Source: an uncultured Terriglobales bacterium (GTDB lineage Bacteria > Acidobacteriota > Terriglobia > Terriglobales > Acidobacteriaceae). From it: DNA of 32,066 bases. The stretch is from contig CATPBJ010000070.1 in assembly GCA_955652395.1 (NCBI GenBank), forward strand, positions 1 to 32,066. Reading direction: 5' to 3'. The notes beneath the pieces were generated by a model. The model ran no database searches and was not told the DNA's origin. It was given only the letters and a program-made list of their open reading frames with translations. Each line of letters starts with the position of its first letter. Positions within the stretch are counted from its first letter, which is position 1. A program made the translations under genes and the position numbers. Positions 23,989 through 31,992 of the stretch are shown piece after piece.

Positions 23989-25281
23989 GTGGCCTTTGTG
24001 TCTTCTTCGAGTAGCAAACCTGGAATCCATGTAGCGTGGAAGACAGTCACCTACCGTAGCGTGGCTTTGGGAGTGCTTTTCGCGGTGATCGTGCTTTCCA
24101 TAGGGATGAATTTTGCCTTCCCGCAGTTCACCCAAAAGGGAATGAAGTCGGTCAGCAACCTCGGCGGCAGTTTGTTAGAGGCCATCGCGGGAGCGGGAGG
24201 GAAGGTCAAGTCCGGCTCCGTAAGCTCGCAGCAAGCCCATATCACGGCTCTCGATGGAACGGTTCGGGTGAAGAAAGCCAGCAGCAACAGCTGGGTGACC
24301 GCCGATTACAATGTGCCGCTGGAAAAAGGCGATGTGGTGCAGACCGGCTCGGAAGGCATGGCCAAGATCGTATTCAGCGATGGCACTAATTACACGGTGA
24401 AGCAGGATTCGCTGATCGTGATTGAGGAAAATTCAGCCAACGAACAGCAGCAAACCAACGTCTCGGTGGCGGTGAGCACGGGCACGGTGGATCTCTCGAC
24501 CGCCACCTACGTCCAGGGGTCGAAGTCCCAGGTCATCGTGGCCGGAGCCACAGCCTCCCTGGCGCCAGACAGCGCGGCCATGGTGCACAACGACCCCAAG
24601 GCTGACCAGCACGAGATTCTGGTGAAGAAAGGTTCCGGAGAAATCAGCCGTAACGGCGAGGTCGTGCACCTGGCCGACTGGGAGAAAGTGGCTTTCCAGT
24701 CGCAGTCTCCGCGCATGGCGAAGGTGAAGGAGATCGGGCCACCGACGCCGATTTCGCCGGCCAACATGATGCCAATCTTCACTTCAGGCGTTTCCAAGCC
24801 GGTAGAGTTTTCCTGGACCGCGATGACCAATGCGGTGGGATACCGGCTGCGCATTTCACATAATCCGTATTTTTCTTCGACCATCGTGGATCGCAGGGTA
24901 AACACGGCCGATGTCATCGTCTCCGGTTTAGGCGAAGGGGCGTATTACTGGCTGGTCCAGTCCTACGACGCCGATGACAAGGAGTCGGTGGAAAGCCAGA
25001 AGAACCGGTTCACCATCATTCCCAAAGGCCAGAACACAACCGCCATCAACCTGGAACTCGACCCATTTATGCAGCACGGTAACGTGATTGAGCTGACCGG
25101 AAAGACCGAGACCGGCGCGCGCGTGATGGTCAACGGGCGCGAAGTGCCCGTGGTTGGCGTCGATGGCAGCTTTCACTACTTTATGCCTCCCCTTCCGCCG
25201 GGCGAGAGTCTGATCACGATTACGGCGCAGAATGCCAAGGGCGGGGTCAATACCGTCCAGAAAAAGATCGTGATCCAGTAG
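23989..25281 (+). CDS. FecR-domain envelope protein
   Basis: A 430-residue protein with a short cytoplasmic N-terminus and one transmembrane segment at about 29-48 (VALGVLFAVIVLSIGMNFAF). A FecR-type beta domain follows (about 82-190: ITALDGTVRVKKASSN, LEKGDVVQTGSEGMAKIVFS, TVDLSTATY). The C-terminal half has an Ig/fibronectin-like segment (about 265-345) and another beta-rich repeat (about 350-430: IELTGKTETGARVMVNGREV) resembling bacterial glucodextranase-type Ig modules. It should sit in the inner membrane facing the periplasm. The start is GTG 23989; other in-frame starts follow soon after. It precedes the rod-shape cluster by about 160 bases in the same direction, and a structural link with cell-wall assembly is possible but unproven. 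Confidence 0.8.
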   Translation: MAFVSSSSSKPGIHVAWKTVTYRSVALGVLFAVIVLSIGMNFAFPQFTQKGMKSVSNLGGSLLEAIAGAGGKVKSGSVSSQQAHITALDGTVRVKKASSNSWVTADYNVPLEKGDVVQTGSEGMAKIVFSDGTNYTVKQDSLIVIEENSANEQQQTNVSVAVSTGTVDLSTATYVQGSKSQVIVAGATASLAPDSAAMVHNDPKADQHEILVKKGSGEISRNGEVVHLADWEKVAFQSQSPRMAKVKEIGPPTPISPANMMPIFTSGVSKPVEFSWTAMTNAVGYRLRISHNPYFSSTIVDRRVNTADVIVSGLGEGAYYWLVQSYDADDKESVESQKNRFTIIPKGQNTTAINLELDPFMQHGNVIELTGKTETGARVMVNGREVPVVGVDGSFHYFMPPLPPGESLITITAQNAKGGVNTVQKKIVIQ

Positions 25282-25438
25282 AGGCGGCCCCGGGGGGACG
25301 ACTTCCCGAGGTACTGGGACTTTGGTTTGAGGGCAAGAAGGGGTTCTTCCCATAGAATTATGGACACGGCCCCCCATCCGCACAGAAGCAACCGGGTTCG
25401 CCCGGTAATGACGGCGGTTCGAGAGAGCTAAATCGCGT

Positions 25439-26500
25439 ATGTCATCCAACGGATTCCATTCATCGACGCGCCTGCACAACCTGAGATCGCTGTTCAGCAT
25501 TTTTTCCAGCGACCTTGCCATTGACCTGGGGACGGCCAACACCTTGGTGTACGCTCGCGGCAAGGGCATCGTGGTCAATGAGCCCTCCATCGTCGCCATC
25601 AACAAAAACACGGGCGAAGTCGAAGCCGTGGGCAAGGAGGCCAAAGAGATGCTGGGCCGCACGCCCGGCAACATCGTGGCCATCAAGCCCATGAAAGACG
25701 GCGTCATCGCTGACTTCAAAGTTACCGAGAAAATGCTCAACTACTTCATCCAGAAGGCTCACAACCGCAAGATGCTGGTGCATCCGCGTATTGTGATCGG
25801 AGTGCCTTCGGAAATTACCCAGGTGGAAAAGCGCGCGGTCATGGACTCCGCCTATCGCGCCAAGGCCAGCGAAGTGTATTTGGTGGAGCAGGCCATGGTG
25901 GCCGCCATCGGCGCCGGGCTGCCCATTACCGAGCCCAGCGGCAACATGGTCGTGGATATCGGCGGCGGTACCACCGACATTGCGGTGATTTCACTCAGCG
26001 GCATCGTTTATTCCCGTTCCGTGCGCATGGCGGGAAATCAGATGGACGAAGCGGTGATGAACTACCTCAAGCGCAAATACAATTTGCTGGTGGGCGAGCG
26101 CACCGCCGAGCAGATCAAGATGGAGATTGGGTCCGCGTATCCGCTGGAAAAGCCGCTGACCATGGAAATCAAGGGGCGCAACCTGATCGAAGGCGTGCCC
26201 AAAACCATCACCGTGGACGACAGCGAAATCCGCGAGGCCCTGAGCGAGTGCGTTTCGACCATCATGAACGCCATCCGCGTGGCCCTCGAGCGTACCCCGC
26301 CCGAGCTTTCCGCCGACATCAGCGACCGCGGTATTGTTCTGACCGGCGGCGGGGCGCTGCTGAAAAATCTCGACAAACGTATTCGCGAGGAAACCGGCTT
26401 GCCAGTCTCCATCGCCGACGATCCGCTGTGCAGTGTAGTGCTGGGCACGGGCAAGATGCTCAGCGACTTCAAGTTGCTGCGGAAAATTTCGATCGAATAG
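25439..26500 (+). CDS. mreB: Rod-shape-determining actin homologue MreB
   Basis: A 353-residue bacterial actin that polymerises on the inner membrane and orients the elongation machinery. Phosphate-1 motif AIDLGTANTLVYARGKGIVV, phosphate-2 VVDIGGGTTDIAVIS and the adenosine motif VLTGGGALLKNLDKRI are all present. Ser/Arg-rich residues 1-25 with LFSIFSSDLAIDLG give the hydrophobic loop plus N-terminal helix that attach MreB to membrane. Length is typical (about 345) with a slightly longer N-terminus. The first gene of mreB-mreC-mreD-mrdA-rodA; mreC begins 147 bases downstream after a repeat-filled gap. Upstream (25282-25438) a TAGAAT at 25353-25358 may be a -10 box, but no well-spaced -35 is seen. 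Confidence 0.97.
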   Translation: MSSNGFHSSTRLHNLRSLFSIFSSDLAIDLGTANTLVYARGKGIVVNEPSIVAINKNTGEVEAVGKEAKEMLGRTPGNIVAIKPMKDGVIADFKVTEKMLNYFIQKAHNRKMLVHPRIVIGVPSEITQVEKRAVMDSAYRAKASEVYLVEQAMVAAIGAGLPITEPSGNMVVDIGGGTTDIAVISLSGIVYSRSVRMAGNQMDEAVMNYLKRKYNLLVGERTAEQIKMEIGSAYPLEKPLTMEIKGRNLIEGVPKTITVDDSEIREALSECVSTIMNAIRVALERTPPELSADISDRGIVLTGGGALLKNLDKRIREETGLPVSIADDPLCSVVLGTGKMLSDFKLLRKISIE

Positions 26501-26505
26501 TTTCA

Positions 26506-26634
26506 AGTTTCTGGTTTCTAGTTTCCAGTGTGTTCAGTGGAGGACGGGCGTCCTCGCCCGTCCCGCGCCACTCTCCGCAACGATCCATGGTGCAGCCGGT
26601 GTTCGTGAAATCAGAAACCAGAAACTAGAAACTG
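26506..26634. repeat. Inverted TTTCTGGTTTCTAG arms around a REP-like hairpin
   Basis: The left arm 26506-26528 is built of AGTTTCTGGTTTCTAG words. The right arm 26612-26634 is its imperfect inverse (CAGAAACCAGAAACTAG). Between them is a perfect 9-bp hairpin GGACGGGCG-TCCT-CGCCCGTCC (26542-26563), itself enclosed by AGTGG/CCACT. The element occupies nearly the whole mreB-mreC gap and ends 12 bases before the mreC ATG. Confidence 0.75.
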
Positions 26635-26646
26635 AGTCATAGCGTC

Positions 26647-27834
26647 ATGGAAAATCTGATGAGCCGCTACCGCAACGTCACCATCCTGGTAGCGATCCTG
26701 TTTGTGCAGGTGCTGGGGCTGGCGGTGCAGGTCAAACGGCGGTCCGGCGCCGACGAATCCACCCGAATCATCCGTATGTGGACGGTCAGCGCGGTCACTC
26801 CTCTCGAGAAAGCTATCGTCTGGTGCCAGAACGGTCTGGGCGGTGTCTGGAACAACTACATCTACTTGCGCGGCGTGCGGCAGGAGAATCGCGATCTGAA
26901 ATTTGAAATCGAGCAGTTGCGGTTGGAGCAGGTCCGTCTGTCTGACGACGCCCAGCAGGCACGCCGGTTGCAGGCCCTGCTGGGCTTCAAGGAACAGTAC
27001 ATCGCAAAAACGGTGGCCGCGCAGGTCATCGGTTCCAGTGGCAGTGAACAGTCGCGGTCGGTCTATATCGATAAGGGCACCTCAGCCGGGGTCGAGAAGG
27101 ACATGGCGGTGATTACCGCCGATGGCCTGGTGGGCAGAGTCTTGCGGGCGTTCGGATCGTCCGCCCAAGTGCTCCTGATCAACGACCAGAGCAGCGGAGT
27201 GGGCGTCATCCTGGACAAATCGCGCCTGCAGGGAGTGATCAAAGGCACCGCGGCGGGCGAAGTGATTCTGGAAAAAGTGATGACCGACGAACAGGTAGGG
27301 CTCGGGGAACGCATCGTGACCAGCGGCGGCGACCAGATCTTTCCCAAGGGTATTACGGTGGGGACCGTGATGAAGGTTTCACCGGGCGCGGACCTTTTTC
27401 TGAATATCCGGGTAAGACCGTCCGCCAACCTGAGCCGGTTGGAAGAGGTTCTGGTGATCACGAAAAAAGAGGATCGGGCGCCATCGGTGGCAGAGACTAA
27501 TTCAGTGCGCGCGGTGGACATTCTGTCCCAGCGGCTGCCTTCAGTCCCGGATAAGCCCGCGGCAGACGCGAACCAACCAGCGGGAGCCGAGCCCCCCGCC
27601 ACAGCCGCAAAATCTCCAATCGCTCCACCCAAGCCGCAGGTGAATGCGGGTGTGCACAATCCGGTGGGCAGCTCTGCGGGACAAGCAGTCGTGAAACCGG
27701 CAACTACGCCGCAGAAGCTGGCTCCAGCGGCCAAAAAGGCGTCCCCGCAGACAGCCAAGGCGGCAACCAGCGCGCCCGCGCCCTCAGAACCCAGGGCATC
27801 CGAAACTGAAACGTCGGAGGATAAACCGCACTAG
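26647..27834 (+). CDS. mreC: Rod-shape-determining protein MreC with long C-terminal tail
   Basis: A 395-residue bitopic membrane protein that scaffolds and activates PBP2-RodA from the periplasm. The transmembrane segment is about 9-28 (RNVTILVAILFVQVLGLAV). A coiled coil covers about 76-110 (VRQENRDLKFEIEQLRLEQV). The two beta-barrel domains run to about residue 280 and include VYIDKGTSAGVEKDM, LINDQSSGVGVIL and VTSGGDQIFPKGITVG. Beyond that about 115 residues are Pro/Ala/Lys-rich and probably disordered, whereas ordinary MreC is near 280-330 residues. No Shine-Dalgarno sequence precedes the ATG. mreD starts two bases after the stop, so these two are translationally close-coupled. Confidence 0.93.
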   Translation: MENLMSRYRNVTILVAILFVQVLGLAVQVKRRSGADESTRIIRMWTVSAVTPLEKAIVWCQNGLGGVWNNYIYLRGVRQENRDLKFEIEQLRLEQVRLSDDAQQARRLQALLGFKEQYIAKTVAAQVIGSSGSEQSRSVYIDKGTSAGVEKDMAVITADGLVGRVLRAFGSSAQVLLINDQSSGVGVILDKSRLQGVIKGTAAGEVILEKVMTDEQVGLGERIVTSGGDQIFPKGITVGTVMKVSPGADLFLNIRVRPSANLSRLEEVLVITKKEDRAPSVAETNSVRAVDILSQRLPSVPDKPAADANQPAGAEPPATAAKSPIAPPKPQVNAGVHNPVGSSAGQAVVKPATTPQKLAPAAKKASPQTAKAATSAPAPSEPRASETETSEDKPH

Positions 27835-27835
27835 C

Positions 27836-28354
27836 GTGCCTATCACCTACACATCTCAAGAGCAGGTAGAGGTCTACCGCTTCAGTGCTCCGGCGGCCAT
27901 CCTCATTCCGCTGGTTGCTCTTTTTCTACAGGCTTTTCTGCCTCTCCAGCTGCACTTCTTTTCTCTCTTCGACCTGCCGTTGCTGGTGGTGATTTTCTTC
28001 GCCGTGGCGCGGCGAAGCCAGGTGGCTGGGTTGCTGACAGGGTCGCTGATTGGCTTGTTGCAGGATTCGCTTACTCATCAACCTATTGGGATGTATGGCA
28101 TCGCGAAGACGGTGGTTGGGTTTGGCGCCTCGTCGCTGGGCGCAAAGCTGGACGTCGAGAATGTGGGGGCGCGCTTCCTGGTGACCTTGTTTTTCTATGC
28201 CGTCCACGAAGTGGTGTACTTCACGGTAGCGCGTGGCCTGGTGAAATTGAGCCTGCAGTGGAGTTGGGGACACGAGATTGGAGGCGCCCTGCTCAACGCG
28301 GCGACGGCGGCACTGCTGTTTACCTTGCTGGATAGGTTTAAGCAGAGAGCGTAG
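27836..28354 (+). CDS. mreD: Rod-shape-determining protein MreD
   Basis: A 172-residue polytopic inner-membrane protein, length typical of MreD, with five or six hydrophobic segments. Landmarks are ILIPLVALFLQAFLPLQL, LPLLVVIFFAVARRSQVAGL, TGSLIGLLQDSLTHQPIGMY (the LIGLLQD-P-G-Y pattern conserved in MreD) and LFFYAVHEVVYF. It works with MreC to control the RodA-PBP2 synthase. The GTG start at 27836 is one base past the mreC stop, consistent with coupled translation. Position in the cluster supports the call as strongly as sequence does. Confidence 0.92.
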   Translation: MPITYTSQEQVEVYRFSAPAAILIPLVALFLQAFLPLQLHFFSLFDLPLLVVIFFAVARRSQVAGLLTGSLIGLLQDSLTHQPIGMYGIAKTVVGFGASSLGAKLDVENVGARFLVTLFFYAVHEVVYFTVARGLVKLSLQWSWGHEIGGALLNAATAALLFTLLDRFKQRA

Positions 28355-28357
28355 GGG

Positions 28358-28556
28358 AGTCGTCAGTCTTCTGTCGTCAGCACAAGAATCCAACCGTCTA
28401 TGGCCTTGGGTTACCCACGGCAATAATCCCGCGGTACCAAACCAGGAATACAATGGAGTTAACTTCGATCCAGTCTCACGTCGTGCAAGGCAAGTTCATT
28501 GCCGAAATCGGTGTGATTAGCCGTTTCTGACGACCGACGACTGACGACCGACGACG
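28358..28556. repeat. Inverted GACGAC-type arms in the mreD-mrdA gap
   Basis: Left arm AGTCGTCAGTCTTCTGTCGT (from 28358) and right arm CTGACGACCGACGACTGACG (28527-28556, continuing CCGACGACG) are inverted versions of one another. The roughly 145 bases between hold no gene. The right arm ends five bases before the mrdA ATG (AACCC-ATG), replacing the usual ribosome-binding region. Confidence 0.7.
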
Positions 28557-28561
28557 AACCC

Positions 28562-30511
28562 ATGTTTGGCCGCGACGAAAAAGTACCGGGGTCCCGCCTG
28601 ACTGCGGTGCAATACATCATCCTCGTCATTTTTCTGGTGCTGGCCTATGGGCTGTGGCGGCTGCAGGTGGTACAGAGCGACTTCTACGCGGCGTTGGCGG
28701 AGAAGAACAAGACTCGCGAAGTTCCTATTCTAGCGCCCCGGGGCAAGATCCTCGACCGTGAAGGACGCACCATCGTGGACAACTACCCTTCCTTCACGGC
28801 TTTGCTGTTGCGTGACTCCACTCGCGACCTTTCCGGGGACGCGGACATGATCGCGCAGGGGCTCCATCTTGATCCCAAGGAAGTGCGGGAACGCCTGCGC
28901 AAATTCGCCGGCACTGCGCAATACCAGCCGATCTATCTCAAGGAAGACATCACTCCCGATGAGCTGGCTTTTATCGAGTCTCACCGCAACGAACTACCCG
29001 AGCTGGACACCATCATGGCGCATCGCCGGCTGTATCCGCGCAATGGTTTCATGGCGCATCTCGTAGGCTACGTCGGCGAGGTCAGTGAGCAGATGCTGAA
29101 CCAGGCGCGCTGGGAGCTCTACAATCCCGGCGACGTGGTGGGCAAGTCGGGCGTGGAACTTCAGTACAACCAGGTGTTAATGGGGAAGAACGGCTCCCGG
29201 CAGGTTCTGGTGAACAGCAAAGGGAAGGAAGTCGGGGAACTGGACCAGAAGCCGGCAGTGCCCGGGCATAACCTCAAGCTGACGCTGGATATTGATCTGC
29301 AGATTGCGGCCGAGGAAGCCATGGGAGACAAGAACGGGGCCATGATCGCCATGGATCCACGAACCGGTGAAATCCTCGCCATGGTGAGCCGGCCAACCTT
29401 CGATCCCAACGATTTCGCGGTTCGCATCTCACGAGGCGAGTGGAACAAGCTGGTCACCGACCCTGACAAACCACTGCTGAACAAAGCCATTCAGGCGCAA
29501 CTTGCGCCGGGCTCGACGTTCAAGATTCTTATGTCGGTTGCAGGTTGGCAGGAAGGCATCGCCCAAACTCTGAACGTGCACTGCAATGGCGGTGCCACCT
29601 TTTACGGCCGGCGGTTCGGCTGCTGGGTGAAGACCGGCCACGGCGCAGTTGACCTCACAAGAGCCATTTATCAGTCGTGTGACGTCTTCTTTTATACCCT
29701 GGCGGAAAAGCTGGGTATCGATCGCATTTCGAAATACGCAACCTCTATGGGACTGGGCCAGAAGACCGGCATTGATCTGCCGGAAGAAGCCAGTGGCGTC
29801 ATGCCGTCGGAAGAATGGAAGATTCGCAATTTCAAACAGAAATGGTACGCGGGCGAGACCATTTCGGTCGGCATCGGACAGGGCGCTGTGGCCACTACAC
29901 CAGTGCAACTGATGCGTGCGATTTCCGCCATCTCGATGGGCGGCCGTATGGTTGTGCCGCATGTTGCCAGCCCAAGCGGCCTGCCCCCGGAGTACCTCGA
30001 GACCCGTCACTATACGGAAGTGACGAATATCCCGATTGACCCGAACGGCTTCAATCTCATCACAGATGCGATGGCACGGGTGCTGCTGCCCGAGGGCACG
30101 GCGCCCTCAGCACACGTCCCTGGAGTCGATATAGCTGGAAAGACGGGATCGGCGCAGATCGTGTCACTTGCGGTCCGAGCGCTTCACCAGAACAACGAGG
30201 CGCTCAATCAGAATGGTTGGTTCGTGGGATTCACACCTCGGCGCAATCCGGAGGTGGTCGTCGCTGTGTTGTTCGAGGGTGGCGAACATGGCAAATTGGC
30301 GGCACGCCTAGCAACGCAGGTGATTAAAGCCTACGTGGACAAGCAACGCCGGCAACCCACCAAGGTCGCGAGTGGCGCCGGAAAGGTGGGCGTAGGTGCA
30401 GTCTGGAACGCTGGGCCCGGGGCGGACGATGACCTGCAGGGTGGACATTTCGATTTGGAAGTACCGAAGTCGCGTCTGCCGCTGGCGGTAGCTGCGCCCG
30501 GGTTGCAGTAG
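28562..30511 (+). CDS. mrdA: Penicillin-binding protein 2 (elongasome transpeptidase)
   Basis: A 649-residue class B penicillin-binding protein that cross-links lateral-wall peptidoglycan with RodA. One transmembrane segment lies at about 17-36 (VQYIILVIFLVLAYGLWRLQ), followed by the pedestal with the conserved RGKILDREG at 60-68 and GKSGVELQYN at about 194-203. Transpeptidase motifs are all present: SxxK Ser318-Lys321 in APGSTFK, SxN-type Ser372-Cys373-Asp374 in YQSCDVFFY, and KTG at 527-529. SCD in place of SxN is usual for PBP2. The C-terminal tail after about 600 is Gly/Pro-rich. No Shine-Dalgarno sequence precedes the ATG, only AACCC after the repeat arm. Its stop codon lies within a REP-like GTAG foot. 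Confidence 0.95.
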   Translation: MFGRDEKVPGSRLTAVQYIILVIFLVLAYGLWRLQVVQSDFYAALAEKNKTREVPILAPRGKILDREGRTIVDNYPSFTALLLRDSTRDLSGDADMIAQGLHLDPKEVRERLRKFAGTAQYQPIYLKEDITPDELAFIESHRNELPELDTIMAHRRLYPRNGFMAHLVGYVGEVSEQMLNQARWELYNPGDVVGKSGVELQYNQVLMGKNGSRQVLVNSKGKEVGELDQKPAVPGHNLKLTLDIDLQIAAEEAMGDKNGAMIAMDPRTGEILAMVSRPTFDPNDFAVRISRGEWNKLVTDPDKPLLNKAIQAQLAPGSTFKILMSVAGWQEGIAQTLNVHCNGGATFYGRRFGCWVKTGHGAVDLTRAIYQSCDVFFYTLAEKLGIDRISKYATSMGLGQKTGIDLPEEASGVMPSEEWKIRNFKQKWYAGETISVGIGQGAVATTPVQLMRAISAISMGGRMVVPHVASPSGLPPEYLETRHYTEVTNIPIDPNGFNLITDAMARVLLPEGTAPSAHVPGVDIAGKTGSAQIVSLAVRALHQNNEALNQNGWFVGFTPRRNPEVVVAVLFEGGEHGKLAARLATQVIKAYVDKQRRQPTKVASGAGKVGVGAVWNAGPGADDDLQGGHFDLEVPKSRLPLAVAAPGLQ

Positions 30512-30551
30512 CGCCACCGTCGCGGCGGCTAGTGAGGGCGTCTCGCCCTCA
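30508..30551. repeat. REP-like double palindrome overlapping the mrdA stop
   Basis: GTAGCGCCACCGTCGCGG begins at 30508, its TAG being the mrdA stop codon, and folds as a 7-bp hairpin with one mismatch (30513-30529). A perfect 8-bp hairpin TGAGGGCG-TCT-CGCCCTCA follows (30533-30551, allowing for loop). The first 22 bases are 20/22 identical to 20216-20237. Confidence 0.78.
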
Positions 30552-30702
30552 CACGTCGGGATGCAGGCATTTTGGTGGTGTGTGCAGTACCGCCCACGGG
30601 TGATGTTGAGGAAATAGGGTCTTTCGACTCCGCATGATCGCTCGCCAGCGAGCGCTCATGCTCCGCTCAAGATGACAGAGGGGGAGGAATCAGTAGCAAC
30701 GG

Positions 30703-30725
30703 CTGACGACCGACGACAGACGACC
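30703..30725 (+). repeat. GACGAC-type short-word repeat before rodA
   Basis: CTGACGACCGACGACAGACG and three further bases match the right arm upstream of mrdA (28527-28556). They are followed by AAAACCC and the rodA ATG at 30733. No left arm is evident, so this is a half element. No Shine-Dalgarno sequence lies between the repeat and the start codon. Confidence 0.65.
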
Positions 30726-30732
30726 AAAACCC

Positions 30733-31818
30733 ATGTCCCGCTATATTTCATTTCGTGATTTCGACTGGTTGCTCTTTACCTTTGTCCTGGTGATCTGCGG
30801 ACTCGGCGTGATGGAAATTCACAGCGCTACCCTGCATACCAAGTTCGCGGGTGCGCACATCCGGCAGATCTATTGGATCCTGGGCGGCGTTGCCGGCATG
30901 TTTCTGGTAAGCCTGGTGAACTATCAGAAGCTGCTCGACCGGGTGCATTGGCTCTACATAGCCGCCATCGTCTCCTTGATGAGCGTCATGCTCTTCGGTC
31001 AGAAGTTTCTGGGCGCCCGGCGCTGGGTGAAAATGCCGGGAGGAGCTCACTTTCAGCCTTCGGAGTGGGTGAAGCTGATCCTGATTCTGGCAATGGCCAA
31101 GTATTTCGCCGATCTGCACCAGAGAGAGCTCTCCTGGCCGGATTTCATGAAGGCTGGCGCGATCGTATTGGTGCCCATGCTCATGGTGCTGAGGCAGCCC
31201 GACTTGGGCACTAGCCTCACTTATCTTCCGATCGCGGTGATCGGCCTCTTTTTGGGCGGGGTTCGCTTCAAGCAGGCGGCTATTGTGACGATTGCGACGG
31301 CCCTGCTTTTGCCGCTGGCGTGGCATGCTTTAAAGCCCTACCAGCGCGACCGTCTTACCAGCTTCATGCACCCGGAGGCTGACAGCCAGGGCTCCGGCTA
31401 CCAAGTGAACCAGTCGTTGATTGCGGTCGGATCAGGCGGCATCTGGGGAAATTCGGAGGGTTCCCAAACCCACTTGGCCTTTCTACCAGTCCCACAAACG
31501 GACTTTATCTTCGCCGCGTTCGCCGAAGAACATGGTTTTGTAGGTGCCCTGGCGGTAATGCTGTTATACTTTATAGTGCTGATGCGATTGACCCAGAACG
31601 CGCAAACGGCGCCCGACCGCGCTGGCACGTTCGTGGTGATGGGTGTGGTGGCGGTGCTTAGCTTCCACATTCTGGTCAACGTCGGCATGGTGGTCGGCTT
31701 TATGCCGGTCACCGGAATACCCCTGCCGCTGATGAGCTATGGCGGGCCTTCTGTCCTGTTTATGTTTCTGGCGTTGGGCATCGTAATGAATGTCCGCATG
31801 CGCCGTTTCGTGAACTGA
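30733..31818 (+). CDS. rodA: RodA, SEDS-family peptidoglycan glycosyltransferase
   Basis: A 361-residue polytopic SEDS protein with about ten membrane segments that polymerises lipid II into glycan strands together with PBP2. Landmarks are FQPSEWVKLILILAMAKYF (about 108-126), RQPDLGTSLTYLP (about 154-166), the large periplasmic loop with SGYQVNQSLIAVGSGG, and PQTDFIFAAFAEEHGF with the presumed catalytic Asp257. The C-terminus reads GIPLPLMSYGGPSVLFMFLA, the conserved last helix. Length is typical for RodA rather than FtsW, and it follows mrdA as usual. It lacks a Shine-Dalgarno sequence. It is the last gene of the rod-shape cluster in the window. Confidence 0.95.
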   Translation: MSRYISFRDFDWLLFTFVLVICGLGVMEIHSATLHTKFAGAHIRQIYWILGGVAGMFLVSLVNYQKLLDRVHWLYIAAIVSLMSVMLFGQKFLGARRWVKMPGGAHFQPSEWVKLILILAMAKYFADLHQRELSWPDFMKAGAIVLVPMLMVLRQPDLGTSLTYLPIAVIGLFLGGVRFKQAAIVTIATALLLPLAWHALKPYQRDRLTSFMHPEADSQGSGYQVNQSLIAVGSGGIWGNSEGSQTHLAFLPVPQTDFIFAAFAEEHGFVGALAVMLLYFIVLMRLTQNAQTAPDRAGTFVVMGVVAVLSFHILVNVGMVVGFMPVTGIPLPLMSYGGPSVLFMFLALGIVMNVRMRRFVN

Positions 31819-31831
31819 AGCAGGAAGAGGA

Positions 31832-31992
31832 ATGGCAGGGGGGTTAGCCCGCGCTTGCCATCCGCGCGGAAACAAGATTAATTACGATCGCCCTCGCGTA
31901 AAGAGGGCACACACCGGCTAGAAAAGCAGTTAAAGCCGGGCAGGATCAGGCAAAGGCGCTGCCAGGCCGGTAACGGCCCCCTCAGAGTTGAG
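31832..31992 (+). ncRNA. Run of six consecutive hairpins after rodA
   Basis: No gene follows rodA, but the sequence forms successive perfect stems: ATGGCA/TGCCAT (31832-31861), GCCCTC/GAGGGC (31890-31908), CCGGCT/AGCCGG (31914-31939), GGCAG/CTGCC (31939-31963), GGCCG-GTAA-CGGCC with a GNRA tetraloop (31965-31978) and CTCA/TGAG (31981-31992). Purine-rich AAAG words recur in the loops. Such density suggests a structured RNA or the leader of a gene beyond the window. I could not match it to RNase P, tmRNA, a riboswitch or an intron. The strand is assumed from rodA. The last 74 bases show no further clear structure. Confidence 0.4.

Noticed and set aside
25327..25358. Sigma-70 promoter for mreB (TTGAGG/TAGAAT)
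   Set aside because: The spacing is 20 bases and the -35 match is poor, so I mention it only as a possible -10 box.
31863..31900. Reading frame ending ATCGCCCTCGCGTAA (I-A-L-A-stop), like a tmRNA tag peptide
   Set aside because: There is no tRNA-like GG.GC 5' half with GGATTCGACG and no resume-codon context. The CTCGCGTAA lies inside a simple hairpin. It is most likely coincidence.
31938..31978. Resemblance to the GGATCAGG..GGTAACGGC parts of RNase P RNA
   Set aside because: The universally conserved GAGGAAAGTCC segment is absent and the order of helices does not fit.
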